The notes beneath the pieces are model-generated. The model ran no database searches. It had not been told where the DNA came from and saw only the letters and a list, made by a program, of their open reading frames with translations. Positions 21,102-33,175 of a stretch of DNA of 64,000 bases are shown here, in pieces. The translations under genes and the position numbers were made by a program. The DNA is taken from the NCBI GenBank assembly GCA_002189035.1, contig NEEC01000012.1:3224001-3288000 (forward strand), read 5' to 3'. Every line of letters begins with the position of its first letter. Position 1 is the stretch's first letter. This stretch comes from Utricularia gibba. Taxonomy: Eukaryota; Streptophyta; Magnoliopsida; Lamiales; Lentibulariaceae.

Positions 21102-24100
21102 ATGATCATGTCCCAGGACGAGGAGGATGTGCTTCTGCCCCGTCTCTTCATCTTCTTTGTCTTTCTGGTTTCAGGTGTGATTCCCGGGACATAGGGATTT
21201 GTTTCTGTACTGACCCTTGATCAGATTCTGAGATAAGGAAGACCATCCATCACTGATGTTGCTTCTTCTTTCATGTGAACAGGAAAGCTTGTTTGCGGGG
21301 ACTATTCTCTGGTCACGGACAAGCAAGTGTTGCTACAGCTCAAGTCTTTTCTCGTTACCCTGAACCCTGTTGTCTTCAATCAGGGAGATTATTCTCGGTG
21401 GGATGCAACATCTCCTTCTCCATGTACCTGGCCGGGAATATCCTGCGGCGGCGGGGGTAGCGCTGAACGTGTCGTGGGAATCGATCTCTCCAATGGCAGC
21501 ATCATGGGAAACCTCTTTGCCAACTTCTCCGCCCTCACGGAGCTGAAATATCTCGATCTCTCAAGTAACACAATCACCGGAGATTTGCCGGAGGATATAG
21601 GCCGTTGTTGGAATCTCAAGATGTTGAATTTGTCCCACAATCTCATCTCCGGGCAGCTTAACTTGACGGGTCTGAGGAATCTGGAGATTCTGGATTTGTC
21701 CCTCAATAGGTTGGGCGCTGATATTCGTTTAGGCATTCCGATGGACTGCTCCAATTTGTTTGTAGCGAATGTTTCGGGTAACAGATTCACCGGAAACATC
21801 CGTGGAGTTTTCGAATTCTGTACCAATCTCAAGTATATTGATCTCAGCACCAATAACTTGACTGGAGATATATGGCCTGGATTCGACAGAATGGAAGAGT
21901 TTTCGGTGTCGGAGAATCGTTTCACCGGGGAAATCCCAGTGTCGATTTTCACAGAGAATTGCAGCTTACGGGTCCTGGATCTGTCAGCGAATCATTTCTC
22001 CGGGGAATTCCCAGGAGAAATCTCCAAATGCAGGAACCTGGAGATGCTAAGCCTGTCGGGAAACAGGTTCACCGGCCTGATCCCAGAGGAAATAGGTTCA
22101 TTGTCCAAGATCCAAGGTCTGTACTTGGGGAACAACAACTTTTCCAGGACGATTCCAGAGAGTTTCATAAGCCTCGGGACGCTGGAGTTTCTTGATTTGA
22201 GTCGAAACAACTTCGGGGGAAGCATACAGACGATTTTCGGGAGCTTAACGCAGGTTAGATATCTCCTGCTGCACATGAATTCCTACACCGGAGGAATCTA
22301 CTCATCGGGAGTCTTGAGTTTGTCTAATCTGAGGCGTCTCGATCTGAGTTTCAACAACTTTTCTGGGCGTTTGCCAATGAATACATCCCGCATGACAAGC
22401 CTGCAGTTCTTGATGCTCGCCCACAATCAGTTCTCCGGCGCCATACCTGACGAATATGGAGATCTTAGAAGCCTTCAAGCTCTCGATCTCTCCTTCAACA
22501 ACTTATTTGGCTCCATCCCAAGGAGCTTGGGGAATTTGACTTCACTGTTGTGGCTGATGCTGGCCAACAATTCACTGACAGGGGAAATACCAAGAGAACT
22601 TGGGAACTGTAGCAGCCTGTTATGGCTGAATCTTGCGAATAACCAGCTTTCAGGGGGGCTTCCACGTGAACTGACCAACATCGGAGTGAATGCCACACCT
22701 ACTTTTATGCTCAACAGGGCAAGCCGACTGCTTCCTGCCGGCTCCGGCGAATGCCTGGCTATGATGAGATGGATACCGGCGGATTATCCCCGTTCAGTTT
22801 TGTATACAGACTTCTTACAAGAAAGAGCTGCAGGAACCTATGGGACCAGATTCTGAAAGGGTATGGCCTATTTTCTGTGTGCTTACCGGGTTCCAACGTG
22901 CGGAGGATGCAAACCATGGGATACATTCAGCTCAGCGGCAATCAGCTCTCAGGCGAAGTCCCTGATTCCATAGGAAACATGAAAAACTTCAGCATGATTC
23001 ACTTGGGCTACAATCTGTTCCAGGGTAGGCTTCCTTCTGATATAGGGGAGTTGCCATTGACAGTTCTCAACATCTCAAACAACTTCTTCTCGGGGAGCAT
23101 TCCTTCTGAGATAGGCAACATCAGATGCCTGCAAAATCTTGATTTGTCATACAACAACTTCTCTGGCATCTTCCCCTGGAGCCTCATAAACTTGTATGAA
23201 CTTACTAACTTCAACATTTCGTACAATCCCCTTATCTCCGGCAGTGTCCCGGATGCCCACCAGTTTATTACATTCCAGGAATCATCATTCTTTGGTGTCC
23301 CTGGTTTGCATCTACCTGAGTTTATGCGCAACTCCTCCAAAAGGGGGCAAAGCAGCCAGCCTCAGGGGCGCAAGATAACAAGAGCAGCAACTCCATTTTC
23401 ACACGTCTTTGCCGTGGTTCTTCTTGCATTATTCATCATTGGAGTACTGGTCTTCATATGTTGCCGTAGATATCTGCTACGGCGCTCGAAGAATCGAAAC
23501 AGTCTGTCTTCGGGGGATACCTTTAAGGCCATCCATTTGAATGAAATGAAGTTCACACACTCGGATATTGTGAAGGCAACTAGGAGCTTCTCCAGTGAAA
23601 GGATCATCGGCAGGGGAGGGTCTGGGGTAGTTTACAGAGGCGTTCTGTCAGATGGGACACAGATAGCGGTGAAGAAACTGCAGACTGATGGGATTGACGG
23701 CGAGAGAGAATTCTGGGCTGAAATGGAAGCACTGAGAGGAAATGGGGGACACCCAAATCTAGTTCCTCTCTACGGATGGTTTCTCGGTGGATCGGAAAAG
23801 CTTCTTGTGTACGAGTTCATGAAAGGGGGGAGCCTCGAAGACATGATCACCGACGGGATCCGCTTCAATTGGAGAAGAAGACTGCAAGTTGCAGTAGATG
23901 TTGCTCGGGCCTTGATGTTCCTACACCATGAATGCAATCCGAGCATAGTTCACAGAGACGTGAAGGCCAGCAACGTCCTCCTGGACAAGAACGGTACGGC
24001 CAGGGTTACAGACTTCGGGCTGGCGCGCGTAATGGAGGCCGGCGGCACCCATTACAGCACGACCGTAGCAGGGACAGTGGGGTATGTGGCGCCGGAGTAT

Positions 24101-24409
24101 GGGCAGACGTGGCAGGCGACGACGAAGGGGGATGTGTACAGTTACGGGGTGCTGGTTATGGAGCTCGCCGCTGCGAGGAGGGTGTTGGACGGTGGAGAGG
24201 AGTGTTTGCTGGAGTGGGCGAGGAGGGTGATGGGAGATGAAAAGGGAGAAAAGACTCCGGCGAAGGTGTTGATCTCCGGCGTGGCGGAGGGGGCCGGGAA
24301 AATGTGGGATCTGCTGCGGATTGGGATACTCTGCACGACGGAAATTCCCAATCACCGGCCTACTATGAAGGAGGTCTTGAGGATGCTCTTCACACTGTCA
24401 CAAACATAG
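21102..24409 (+). CDS. NILR1: LRR receptor-like kinase, NILR1-like (one frameshift)
   Basis: Two exons, 21102-21174 and 21283-24409, about 1,066 residues with one missing base allowed. Order: signal peptide (LFIFFVFLVSG), N-terminal cap with CTWPGISC, about 20 extracellular LRRs, an island with GSGECLAM and KSCRNLWDQILKGYGLF, more LRRs, a transmembrane helix near residue 735 (VFAVVLLALFIIGVLVFICC) and an RD-type kinase: GRGGSGVVYRG, IAVKKL, HRDVKASNVLLD, DFGLAR, GTVGYVAPEYGQTW. The layout and island match Arabidopsis At1g74360 (NILR1), a plasma-membrane receptor in nematode-pattern-triggered immunity. The frame breaks near 22788-22791, where a CCCC run is one base short. The intron right after the signal peptide is typical. 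The match to the subfamily is strong; one-to-one orthology is inferred. Confidence 0.92.
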
Positions 24410-25656
24410 AAGTGGAACCTAATCATTACTTGATAAGCATTTGTAATTGATTTTCTCTTTGTTTTTTCATTGAATACCAACAAGCCATTTACACAAATCA
24501 ACACATGCTTCATTTCCTTCTATTGTATTCAAAGTCATAATCTAAATACTTCTATGTAACTACATCCATTGATGAAACGCATTTCAAGTTTAAATCTGCA
24601 AACTAGATAAAACCTGTTGGTTCCACATAAGACTTCTGATCTCCGCATCTGAAGTTCCAGAAACATACTACAGAAAACAGCAAAACGCAGTTGATCACCG
24701 GAGGATCTCCTTCTGTTCTTCAATACCTGAAATGATGATGTATACTTGCGGGAAAAGAAAAGCAACATGACAAGATAGTAATATAATGAGGTCGTTCTTT
24801 TGCAAGATATGGAAAATCACACTTAGTCATATTGTGTATCAGTTCCTTGGTGAATGGTAAAAGACATTTTCCCCGGGGAACGCTAACAGCATTGTCTCGT
24901 AACCCACACCCCATAACAGTGTACAAGCATACCATTATCTCTTACAGGGTGAGTTCAAAGATGAAAGGCAAGCAAAATTGTTTTCCAAACAGGGAAGAAC
25001 GTTCTGGTATGCTCATTCTATAAATTGTATGCGCAGACAGTAAACACGCTACCAACTCACCACCACGATTTAAATTCCATTGCACAGAAATAAACAGCAA
25101 CAGACAATTCATCAGTCTGACTCAATAACGGCAATCAACAAGAAGCAGCTCTCAAAAGATTAACCATCTCGCATCGTATTCCAACCCAGAGCAACTTTCA
25201 CATATTTTCGCTATTTTCATGGAATTTTCCATACCGTTAGTTCCTCACCGTTTCTTCTGCTCTCCCACCACCGCAGACTAGCTCTCGATTTTGTTCTTGC
25301 CGTGCACTCCAACGGCGCCGCCCTCCGAAATTGGGCTCGGCTTTTCTGTATCAGTGGCGGGTGGGACGTTTATTAAAAAAATATTTTAATTAAAAGGAGT
25401 AGTAATTCGAATTTAATATTACATAAAATATCATTTTATAATTGAAAAAAATGCAGAAAATAGAGGAATTTTGCATTGTTTTTTTTTTGTCTGGCCGAGG
25501 TTGTTTCGCCCCTGGTTTGTCGTCGTCGATGGGAGAGAAGCAGAGGATGGTAAGGGAAAAAGAAACACCAAGGAAAACGGATATCATCTCCTTTCTTTTT
25601 TTCTCATTCTTCTGTCATTTCATCAACCTCTCTCCCTCCATTTGATCTGTGTCTGC
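24410..25656. other. Spacer and upstream region of the PIP5K gene
   Basis: Contains the 3' UTR of the receptor kinase and the promoter and leader of the PIP5K gene. A coding-like, GC-richer patch on the minus strand near 25266-25350 is treated under findings; I do not call a gene. Confidence 0.5.
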
Positions 25657-25719
25657 ATGGACGAGTTCGCACCACAATGCAGGAACCCCAGCTCTGATAA
25701 TCTGAGCAACAAGGCATGA
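25657..25719 (+). CDS. Upstream ORF (20 codons) overlapping the PIP5K start codon
   Basis: ATG at 25657 encodes [20 protein letters not shown] and stops at TGA 25717-25719, which overlaps the main ATG at 25716 as ATGA. This is the arrangement of a stop-start overlap that can limit or couple translation of the main frame. Because single bases are missing elsewhere in this gene, it could instead be part of the main N-terminus with another error. Confidence 0.4.
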   Translation: MDEFAPQCRNPSSDNLSNKA

Positions 25720-28661
25720 TGCCCATGAAGGCCTGGGAAGCCACCGTGAGGAAGACGCAGGCGGCGGCGAAGAAGCGCGCCAACACCATCTTCGGGATGT
25801 CTCACGCCGTGGAGGAAGAGAACGAGGATCACGATCACGAGGATGATCACCTCAGCCGGTCGACCGGGGAAGTTTATCAGGCGGAGAAGTTTCTTCCCAA
25901 CGGAGACTACTACACGGGCTATTGGTGCGAGAGTTTCCCCATGGGCATGGCAAGTACTGGTGGACGGATGGATGCATGTATGTGGGAGACTGGGTGAGGG
26001 GGAAGACGATGGGGAAAGGGATATTCAGCTGGCCTTCTGGTGCAACCTATGAAGGGAGTTTCAAGAACGGCTTCATGGATGGAGAAGGGATGTACACCAG
26101 TGCCAATGGGACGACGTATAAGGGATCATGGGTGATGAACTTAAAGCATGGATATGGAGTGAAGGAATATGGGAATGGGGATAGCTATGAGGGGAATGGA
26201 GCAGGGGGATGCAGGAGGGTCAAGGGAAGTATCAATGGAAAAGTGGGAATCATTATGTTGGGGAATGGAAGGGTGGAAAGATATGCGGAAAAGGGAAGAT
26301 GTGTTGGACAAATGGGGATGCATTTGAAGGGAATTGGGATGATGGCTTGCCGAAGGGAAGCGGAACATTCAAATGGAGTGATGGGAGTTTCTATGTTGGG
26401 AATTGGAGCACAGATCCTTCAGAGCAGAATGGGACTTACTATCCATCAGGATCAACAATGGAAGGAAATCTGGAATGGGATCCTCAGGATGTGTTCAATG
26501 AATTGAAGGAATGGAAGGTTTGTCCGTCTGATAAGATTCCCTTATGGCCATCGCAGAAAAAGCTGGCTGTTTGGAGGTCTTCCAAGGGATCAGATGTGAC
26601 TACTGTCAGGCCTAGAAGGTTGTCGGTTGATGGAAGGATAGATGCTCATGTGGACAAAGATTTTGTAGGAATGAGGTTGTCGGATGGTGCAGCGCCATCA
26701 TCTTGGATCACTGGATCTGTGGACAGGATGGGAATCACAAGTGAAGGAGATGATGGACCAGTTGCATTACAAACAGAAATTGGATTCCTCAAGGGCACTG
26801 CAATAAGGATCCCTAGAGTGGTTAAAAGACAAGGGGACACAATATCCAAAGGCCATAGAAATTATGAGCTGATGCTTAATTTGCAACTTGGAATCAGGTG
26901 AAAACTTCCTTCTTTCCCCTTTGAGCAGCTAAAGATGCATGAAATGCATTAGATAGTTGCATGTTGTTTGAAATGAAGTAACATTCTTACCTTGGCTTGC
27001 TCCCCAATTTTTGATTTAACCTTGCAGGCACTCTGTTGGGAGGCCTGGACCGCCTCCTTCTCTCGATATGAAGCCATCAGCATTTGATCCAAAAGAGAAA
27101 TTTTGGACGAAGTTTCCTCCTGAGGGCTCCAAAATCACTCCACCCCATCAGTCCTGTGAGTTTAAATGGAAAGATTACTGCCCCAAAGTATTCAGGTACT
27201 CTTTTGTAATAAAACTTTATAGTCAGACATTCAATCCCTGCATTGCATGCATATTCAGGAATATTCATTTCTTGCAGGTCCTTGAGGATGTTGTTTAAGG
27301 TGGATCCTGCAGATTACATGTTATCCATCTGTGGAAATGATGCACTTCGAGAACTATCTTCTCCAGGGAAAAGTGGAAGTTTCTTTTACTTGACCAATGA
27401 TGACCGATACATGATAAAGACAATGAAGAAGGCCGAAACAAAAGTAAGGTTATCGTTTTTACTTGCCAAAACCATAAACATCAGGCAAAACCAACCTCTG
27501 ACCTGCCTTTCCTTTTTCTTCTAAAAATCAGGTCCTTCTTAGGATGCTGAACGCTTACTACAATCATGTTCGATCGTTCGAGAATACGCTAGTTACCAAG
27601 TATTATGGGCTTCACTGTGTCAAGTTGAATGGACAAAAGGTATGGCATATGGATCATGAAAGCATATGAAGAGAGAGATGTTACCTTGTTTCCAGAGAAG
27701 TTAATATCAGCTGCTCTGCATTAGGTTCGGTTCATCATCATGGGAAATCTGTTCTGTTCCGAGTACATGATTCATAGGAGATATGACTTGAAAGGCTCAA
27801 CCTTTGGTAGACTGACGGATAAACCAGAATCAGAGATTGATGCGACCACAACACTGAAGGACCTTGATCTCAACTTCATTTTTCGACTGCAGAAAACATG
27901 GTTTCAAGAATTCAAGAGGTGATAATTCTACCAAATATGATCAAAATGGATTGCAGAAGTATTCTATTTTCTAACTACACAGTATTTCCTTGCAGACAAG
28001 TTGATAGGGACTGTGAGTTCCTTGAGCAAGAGAGAATCATGGATTACAGCCTTTTAGTAGGCCTCCACTTCACAGAAGGCTCAACTGATCAGGAACATAC
28101 TCCCTCCGGTGCTATCACCCCAAATGGTAACAACCCATTTCACAAAAAACTTTTTTTTTTCTCTGATCAGCATTCCCACAAACAGCTTGAATCCCATATC
28201 TTCCTCCTCTATGCAGACAATGGAGGATCAGAGAATGAACCGGCTACCCGTTTATCCAATGTAGAACAACTACTTCTAGACCCTGCAGGGTAATAATTCT
28301 TTACTTCATGCACTCACGAACTCATAAGAAACATGGGAAGAACAAATCTTTTTGTGTGTGCCTGGAATGCAGGTGGGCTAGTATAAAGTTGGGAATCAAC
28401 ATGCCTGCAAGAGTGGAAAGAACAGAGAGAAAGGCAGATGCAGAGTTCCAATTAGTAGGAGAACCAACCGGAGAATACTATGATGTAGTAGCATTCTTCG
28501 GCATCATAGACATTCTCACCGAATACGACATGACGAAAAAACTTGAGCACGCATACAAGTCCATACAATACGACCCTAACTCCATATCCGCAGTAGATCC
28601 GAAGCAGTATTGTAGACGCTTCCGTGACTACATCTTCAAGGCTTTTGCAGAAGACGTATGA
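25716..28661 (+). CDS. Phosphatidylinositol-4-phosphate 5-kinase with MORN repeats (two frameshifts)
   Basis: Eight exons: 25716-26897, 27028-27195, 27278-27443, 27532-27639, 27725-27918, 27996-28126, 28217-28289, 28373-28661; about 770 residues with two missing bases allowed. Makes PI(4,5)P2 from PI4P at the plasma membrane, controlling vesicle traffic, tip growth and ion channels. The N-terminus has about eight MORN repeats ([46 protein letters not shown]); the kinase domain starts near residue 390 with [20 protein letters not shown] and includes [28 protein letters not shown] and [13 protein letters not shown]. It most resembles plant type B PIP5K4-6. Frame breaks lie near 25937-25940 (CCCC) and 26190-26194 (GGGG), both inside MORN repeats and one base short each. 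Confidence 0.93.
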
Positions 28662-29149
28662 ACAAATACGGCAGTTTCATCAGAAACAACTGTATAGTGC
28701 ATAGCCATGACAAAGACAAATATACCTTCTCCAAGTTCTCTGGCATTAACAGTGATTTCAATCATGTTTTCCAAAACAAATCAAATGATCTTTTTCTTTC
28801 TTTTTTACGTATATTCGTATTATCAAATATACTATTATTTTAAACACACATTTATAAAATACATGTAACAAAAACAATGTTAGTTACTTGTTTTTCAGTT
28901 TTTCCAGGAATGTGGTGGACATAAGGAAGAATCAAGCATCAAAAGGACAGTCAAAGAAGGGGCAGAGAAGAAAAGGAGCCTGCCCACACAATGAACTTCA
29001 ATGAAAATTTTATGTATCCAAAACCCCGGCATGACATTTTCGAACCACAGACATCAGTTGTGATACATCATATGCATTGTTTGCAAAAACATAGCATGAA
29101 ATTCCAGCATCATATAGAGCAGCATCGAGTCTCCGGGCTAAATATGTAT
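28662..29149. other. Spacer between convergent 3' ends (PIP5K and PABPN)
   Basis: 488 bp; 3' UTRs expected. I see no gene. Confidence 0.6.
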
Positions 29150-30604
29150 TCAGAAGTAAGGGCTATAATACCGCATTGGAGTTCTGAATCTAGGAAACTT
29201 CCTGCATTAGCAAGGAGGATGGTAAGTGCCTGCAGTGCAGAATGGAAGGCAGTTTGGATGCTCAGGAGGAATGAGCTTACCCATATCCATAAGGGGTGTA
29301 TATGAAAGGGGCAGCCATGTAAGGTGGTAACCTAGACCGGTAAGGATTTGAAGGGCGTGGTCGGAACTGCTTCATCCCAGGGATATTGGTCCTCTTGGCC
29401 GAGACCTGGAAATTGAAAACGCTGAGAACAGAGAATGCATAAAACTTGTTGTTCATCAAGTTTAAGCAGATGGGGATGCCCTTTCAAATTTCAGCAGGGA
29501 AAAGCTGACCTTGAGCTGCCGACCATGAAGTTCAGATTCATTAAGTAACAGAGCCTGCTCCACCGCAATGCTCTCGATGAATTCAACATAAGCATATCCC
29601 TTTGGCTTTCCAAACTTGTTGGTCCGAATGGTTACTCTGTTCACAGTTCCACATGCCTCAAAATGCTGCCGTACTTCTTCAGGAGTACATGAGTAGTCCA
29701 CCTGGTTTATCAAATAACACCACAAGCAAACTCAATATGCAAGATAGAAGATGCCAAAAAACACAACAGGACCTCTAAACAGGAAATGCCCAACAAGCAA
29801 ATCCGAAAGATAAGATGGAATCTCACATTTCCAACAAAAACTGATCGGGAATCCACTTCTTCCTTATTTGCGTGATTAGTGGAAGCCTCTGGATCCGCTG
29901 TAAAAGAGTATATGCACTACAAGGTGAGTAAAATTAAATAAATAAATAAATGGCTCACTGCTGCAACCTATTTCATTTTGAAGATGATAAGACTGTGGAA
30001 CCACATCAGTAAACCTAACATTTTAAAACTACATTTCAAAAGAGGTTCAAAGACATGAAACATAATACGCATCAACGGGAACTCCCACTGAAATAACCGT
30101 GAATATGAAGATGAAAAACTGAAAAAAGGCGACCTTTGATACCTTCTCCATGGATTACATTTCAAGAACCTACTGAATTGCCGACCAAATAAGGGCCTAA
30201 AGATTCCAAATACATATCAATTCGCAATCCAAAAACACATTTCGAAGATCTCGTTCCAAACTAACGCTTTGCAGTAGGCTAATTGACGGGGGAAGGCAGC
30301 ACAAGACGCAACCTTGAACACCACCCATCTCTTCTTCCACCTTCGCTTGCATCTCTCTGAGGGCGGCGACTTCATCCTGAATCTCCTTCAGCCTCTTTCT
30401 CATGTCATCAAGGCCTTGCGCCTAGAAACATGAGCGACTCCTAAATAGGGCTTTCAATTGCGATTCATATGCGACTCAAATTGAACCATTGAATAAAACA
30501 CGCATAGCATTGACATGATGCATTACATCGGCACCTCCGGGCTCCGACGCCATCATATCGACGTCGCCCTCCATCCCCGCGTCTCCTCCACTCGATACCG
30601 TCAT
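29150..30604 (-). CDS. Nuclear polyadenylate-binding protein (PABPN1-like)
   Basis: Six exons, minus strand: 30527-30604, 30313-30421, 29827-29897, 29510-29701, 29281-29405, 29150-29201; 627 bp, 208 residues, no frame break. Layout matches PABPN: short acidic N-terminus, a coiled-coil helix ([19 protein letters not shown]), one RRM with RNP2 VFVGNV formed across an exon junction and RNP1 KGYAYVEF, and a basic tail ([11 protein letters not shown]). It binds growing poly(A) tails in the nucleus and stimulates poly(A) polymerase during 3' end formation. The gene diverges from the PPR gene across 351 bp. Confidence 0.93.
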
Positions 30605-30955
30605 TTTGCTCAGACGAAAGAGCACCTTTGCTATAACTTGTGACCATTCCGACCCTCGAATTCCTCTCGCAAATTCCAAATTACCCTTCCCAGATTTGCT
30701 TGGGGAATTAATTTTGATAAATTATTCTAAAGGGTTGAAATTGGAAATAACCTAAATTTGGGGGGAGAAAACGGAAGCCACTTCTAAAATCTAAACCACT
30801 TTTAATTTTTTTTTTAAATTACTGCGGGCTCATAGTGGGCCGAGATGAGTCCACAAATCGTTCCAGAAGTGGGCCGATATTTTATTCCGTTTACGTGGGC
30901 CTGTCCAGTTCTGTGATATTCCAATCGGTCACTGTGACCTCCGAAGGATGCATCA
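30605..30955. promoter_or_regulatory. Shared divergent promoter region, PABPN / PPR gene
   Basis: The start codons of two opposed genes are 351 bp apart, so the region must contain both leaders and core promoters. I see no clear TATA box for either gene. Confidence 0.55.
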
Positions 30956-32379
30956 ATGGCTGCTCGGTCTTTCTTCCTCACTTTGACGAGGTTTCGCATC
31001 GTCTGCAGTTCGGTTTTCATTTGGCGTCTATTTGTATTGTCGGCTCATTTCTTATTTTTCTGCAGAAATGGAGGCTGGAGGAAGAATATTGCGGTGCGAT
31101 CCGTTTCTTCGAGAAGTGAGGCTGCTCCATCAGAAGAGCCAGGCACTGGAACAGAGGAATTGGAGCTCGAGGATTCTTTTAAGGACGGAAAAGACGATTT
31201 GAGGAGCAGAATTTTTAGGCTGAGGCTTCCTAAGAGAAGCGCCACCGATGTTTTGCAAAAATGGGTGGGGGAAGGCCGGCATATCGCGACTTCTGATCTG
31301 CGTAGTATTTCCAGAGATCTCCGTCGATCACGCCGGTACAAGCATGCCCTTGAAGTGGGTGGTTTATTCTTCTTAAATTGGTTACTTGTTGTTTCTTTTT
31401 CTGCATTTCGTATTAAATTATTGTTATTCTTCCGTGATGGAAGTTTATGTTCATTCCTCTGTAGATCTCCGAGTGGATGCTTAATCATGAGGAGTACCAG
31501 CTTTCTGACTCTGATTATGCATTTCGCATCGACCTGATGGCCAAAGTCTTTGGCGTTGATGCTGCTGAGCGTTACTTTGAAGCATTGCCTTCCACCGAGA
31601 AGACCAGTGAAACATATACTGCTCTTCTCCACTGTTATGCAGCAGCAAAGCTAGTTGACCAGGCTGAGGAACTCTTCAATAGAATCAACGAAGATGGACT
31701 TTCGTTGCATTGCATAACTTACAATGAATTGATGACCTTATACATGTCAGTAGGGCAGCCGGAGAAGATACCCTCGGTTATTGAAGAAATGAAGGAGAAG
31801 AATGTTTCACTTGATTTATTTACTTACAATCTTTGGATAAGCTCTTGTGCTGCATCGTTCAACGTTGATGAGATCAGAAGAATCCTGGATACAATGAGAG
31901 TGGATCAGGGTTGTGATGAAACTTACCACAGATACATAAATCTGACGAAAATGTATATTTTTGCAGGCGGACTTGTGAATCAAGATTTTGGTTCCCTTAC
32001 AGAAACCGGGAGGGGTTCTACAACCCAGAGAGAACTTATATCTTATGACTTTCTTATGATATTGTATGGAGCTATTGGAAACATTGAGAAACTTGATCAA
32101 GTCTGGAAGTCTCTACGAGCAATGGGTCAGATGCTAACCGGGCGGAGCTATGTCTCTGTTCTTTCTGCCTATCTGATGAACGGGCAAGACACAGAGGTGT
32201 TTGAAGTGGTTGAACAATGGAAGCTATCTACTGGCTCACTGTTCAACATTTCCATGTGCAATAAGCTGATGGAAGCGCTAGAGGATGTCGGTATGGAAAA
32301 TCATGCTTCCAGGTTTCGTGGAATACTCCATGAATGCGGTTGTATACCGTCGAATGTAGATGATGGTCTCACGACTTGA
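30956..32379 (+). CDS. P-type pentatricopeptide repeat protein, probably organellar
   Basis: Two exons, 30956-31354 and 31465-32379; 437 residues. The N-terminus is rich in Arg, Ser and hydrophobic residues with almost no acidic ones (MAARSFFLTLTRFRI), which suits a mitochondrial or plastid presequence. A region near HALEISEWML, typical of small plant P-class PPR proteins, is followed by several 35-residue repeats (for example TYTALLHCYAAAKLVDQAEE and ITYNELMTLYMSVGQ). P-type PPRs bind organellar RNA and affect stability, splicing or translation; the target cannot be told. A short intron near 31000-31074 is possible and would shorten the N-terminus. Confidence 0.88.
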
Positions 32380-33175
32380 GAGTTTGTGGTGGCTTGTTTA
32401 AGCTTGAAAGCCTTGTACTACGGGTTCAACCATGGAATCAGCATGAGAAGATGGGAATCGCTGTTGGCTGATAAATGCTCAGGGGTGCGTTCCCTTGATT
32501 TCCCCAGATGCAACTACTCCTGAGAATCAGAAAATTCCATGTTTTCATGCATGTCTCTTGCCCACAAATCTTCGCCACCATCGTGTTTCCTTTCACACTG
32601 GATGGTGCATCTAGACTGTACTAGTGAATACAAAATGGCTGTCCCTGTCTCTTGGTTGAATTTGTGAATGGTTCGAGCCAACAATGGTGCTCTCCCATTG
32701 AACATTTCCTGCTGTACCATGGTTTTTTTTTCTTTGAAATACACTCTGAATCTAACATAATATCAGGCTCCATCATTATATGTTCAAATTTGTAGTATGA
32801 CACTTTCTCTTTGAATATTTAATTTTCATGATTTTCTGTTCTATCTTTCTAAAAAACATATCACACAAAATTAAGATAATTACTCAATTCAATCATATCT
32901 CACCCCATATGTAACCAACCAATGTGGATTTACACATTTAAAGGACAGATAACACATTGCGTGGAAAATACAGCACATGGAATAAATGACAACAAATGCG
33001 AGCTTCTGTACACATTTCTGTACACGTTTGGCCACTGTGGTCAGATGAATATACATGCAAGCTATGACAACATTTTAGTCTACAAAATTGATACACTGGA
33101 TGACAACCCAATAGTGGGGGGAGACATGCTACAACCTACTGAACTGGACAAGGGTTAAAGAGTGTGCTATTTACC
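32380..33175. other. Spacer between convergent PPR and TAF1 genes
   Basis: 796 bp; 3' UTRs of both genes expected. I see no gene. Confidence 0.6.
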
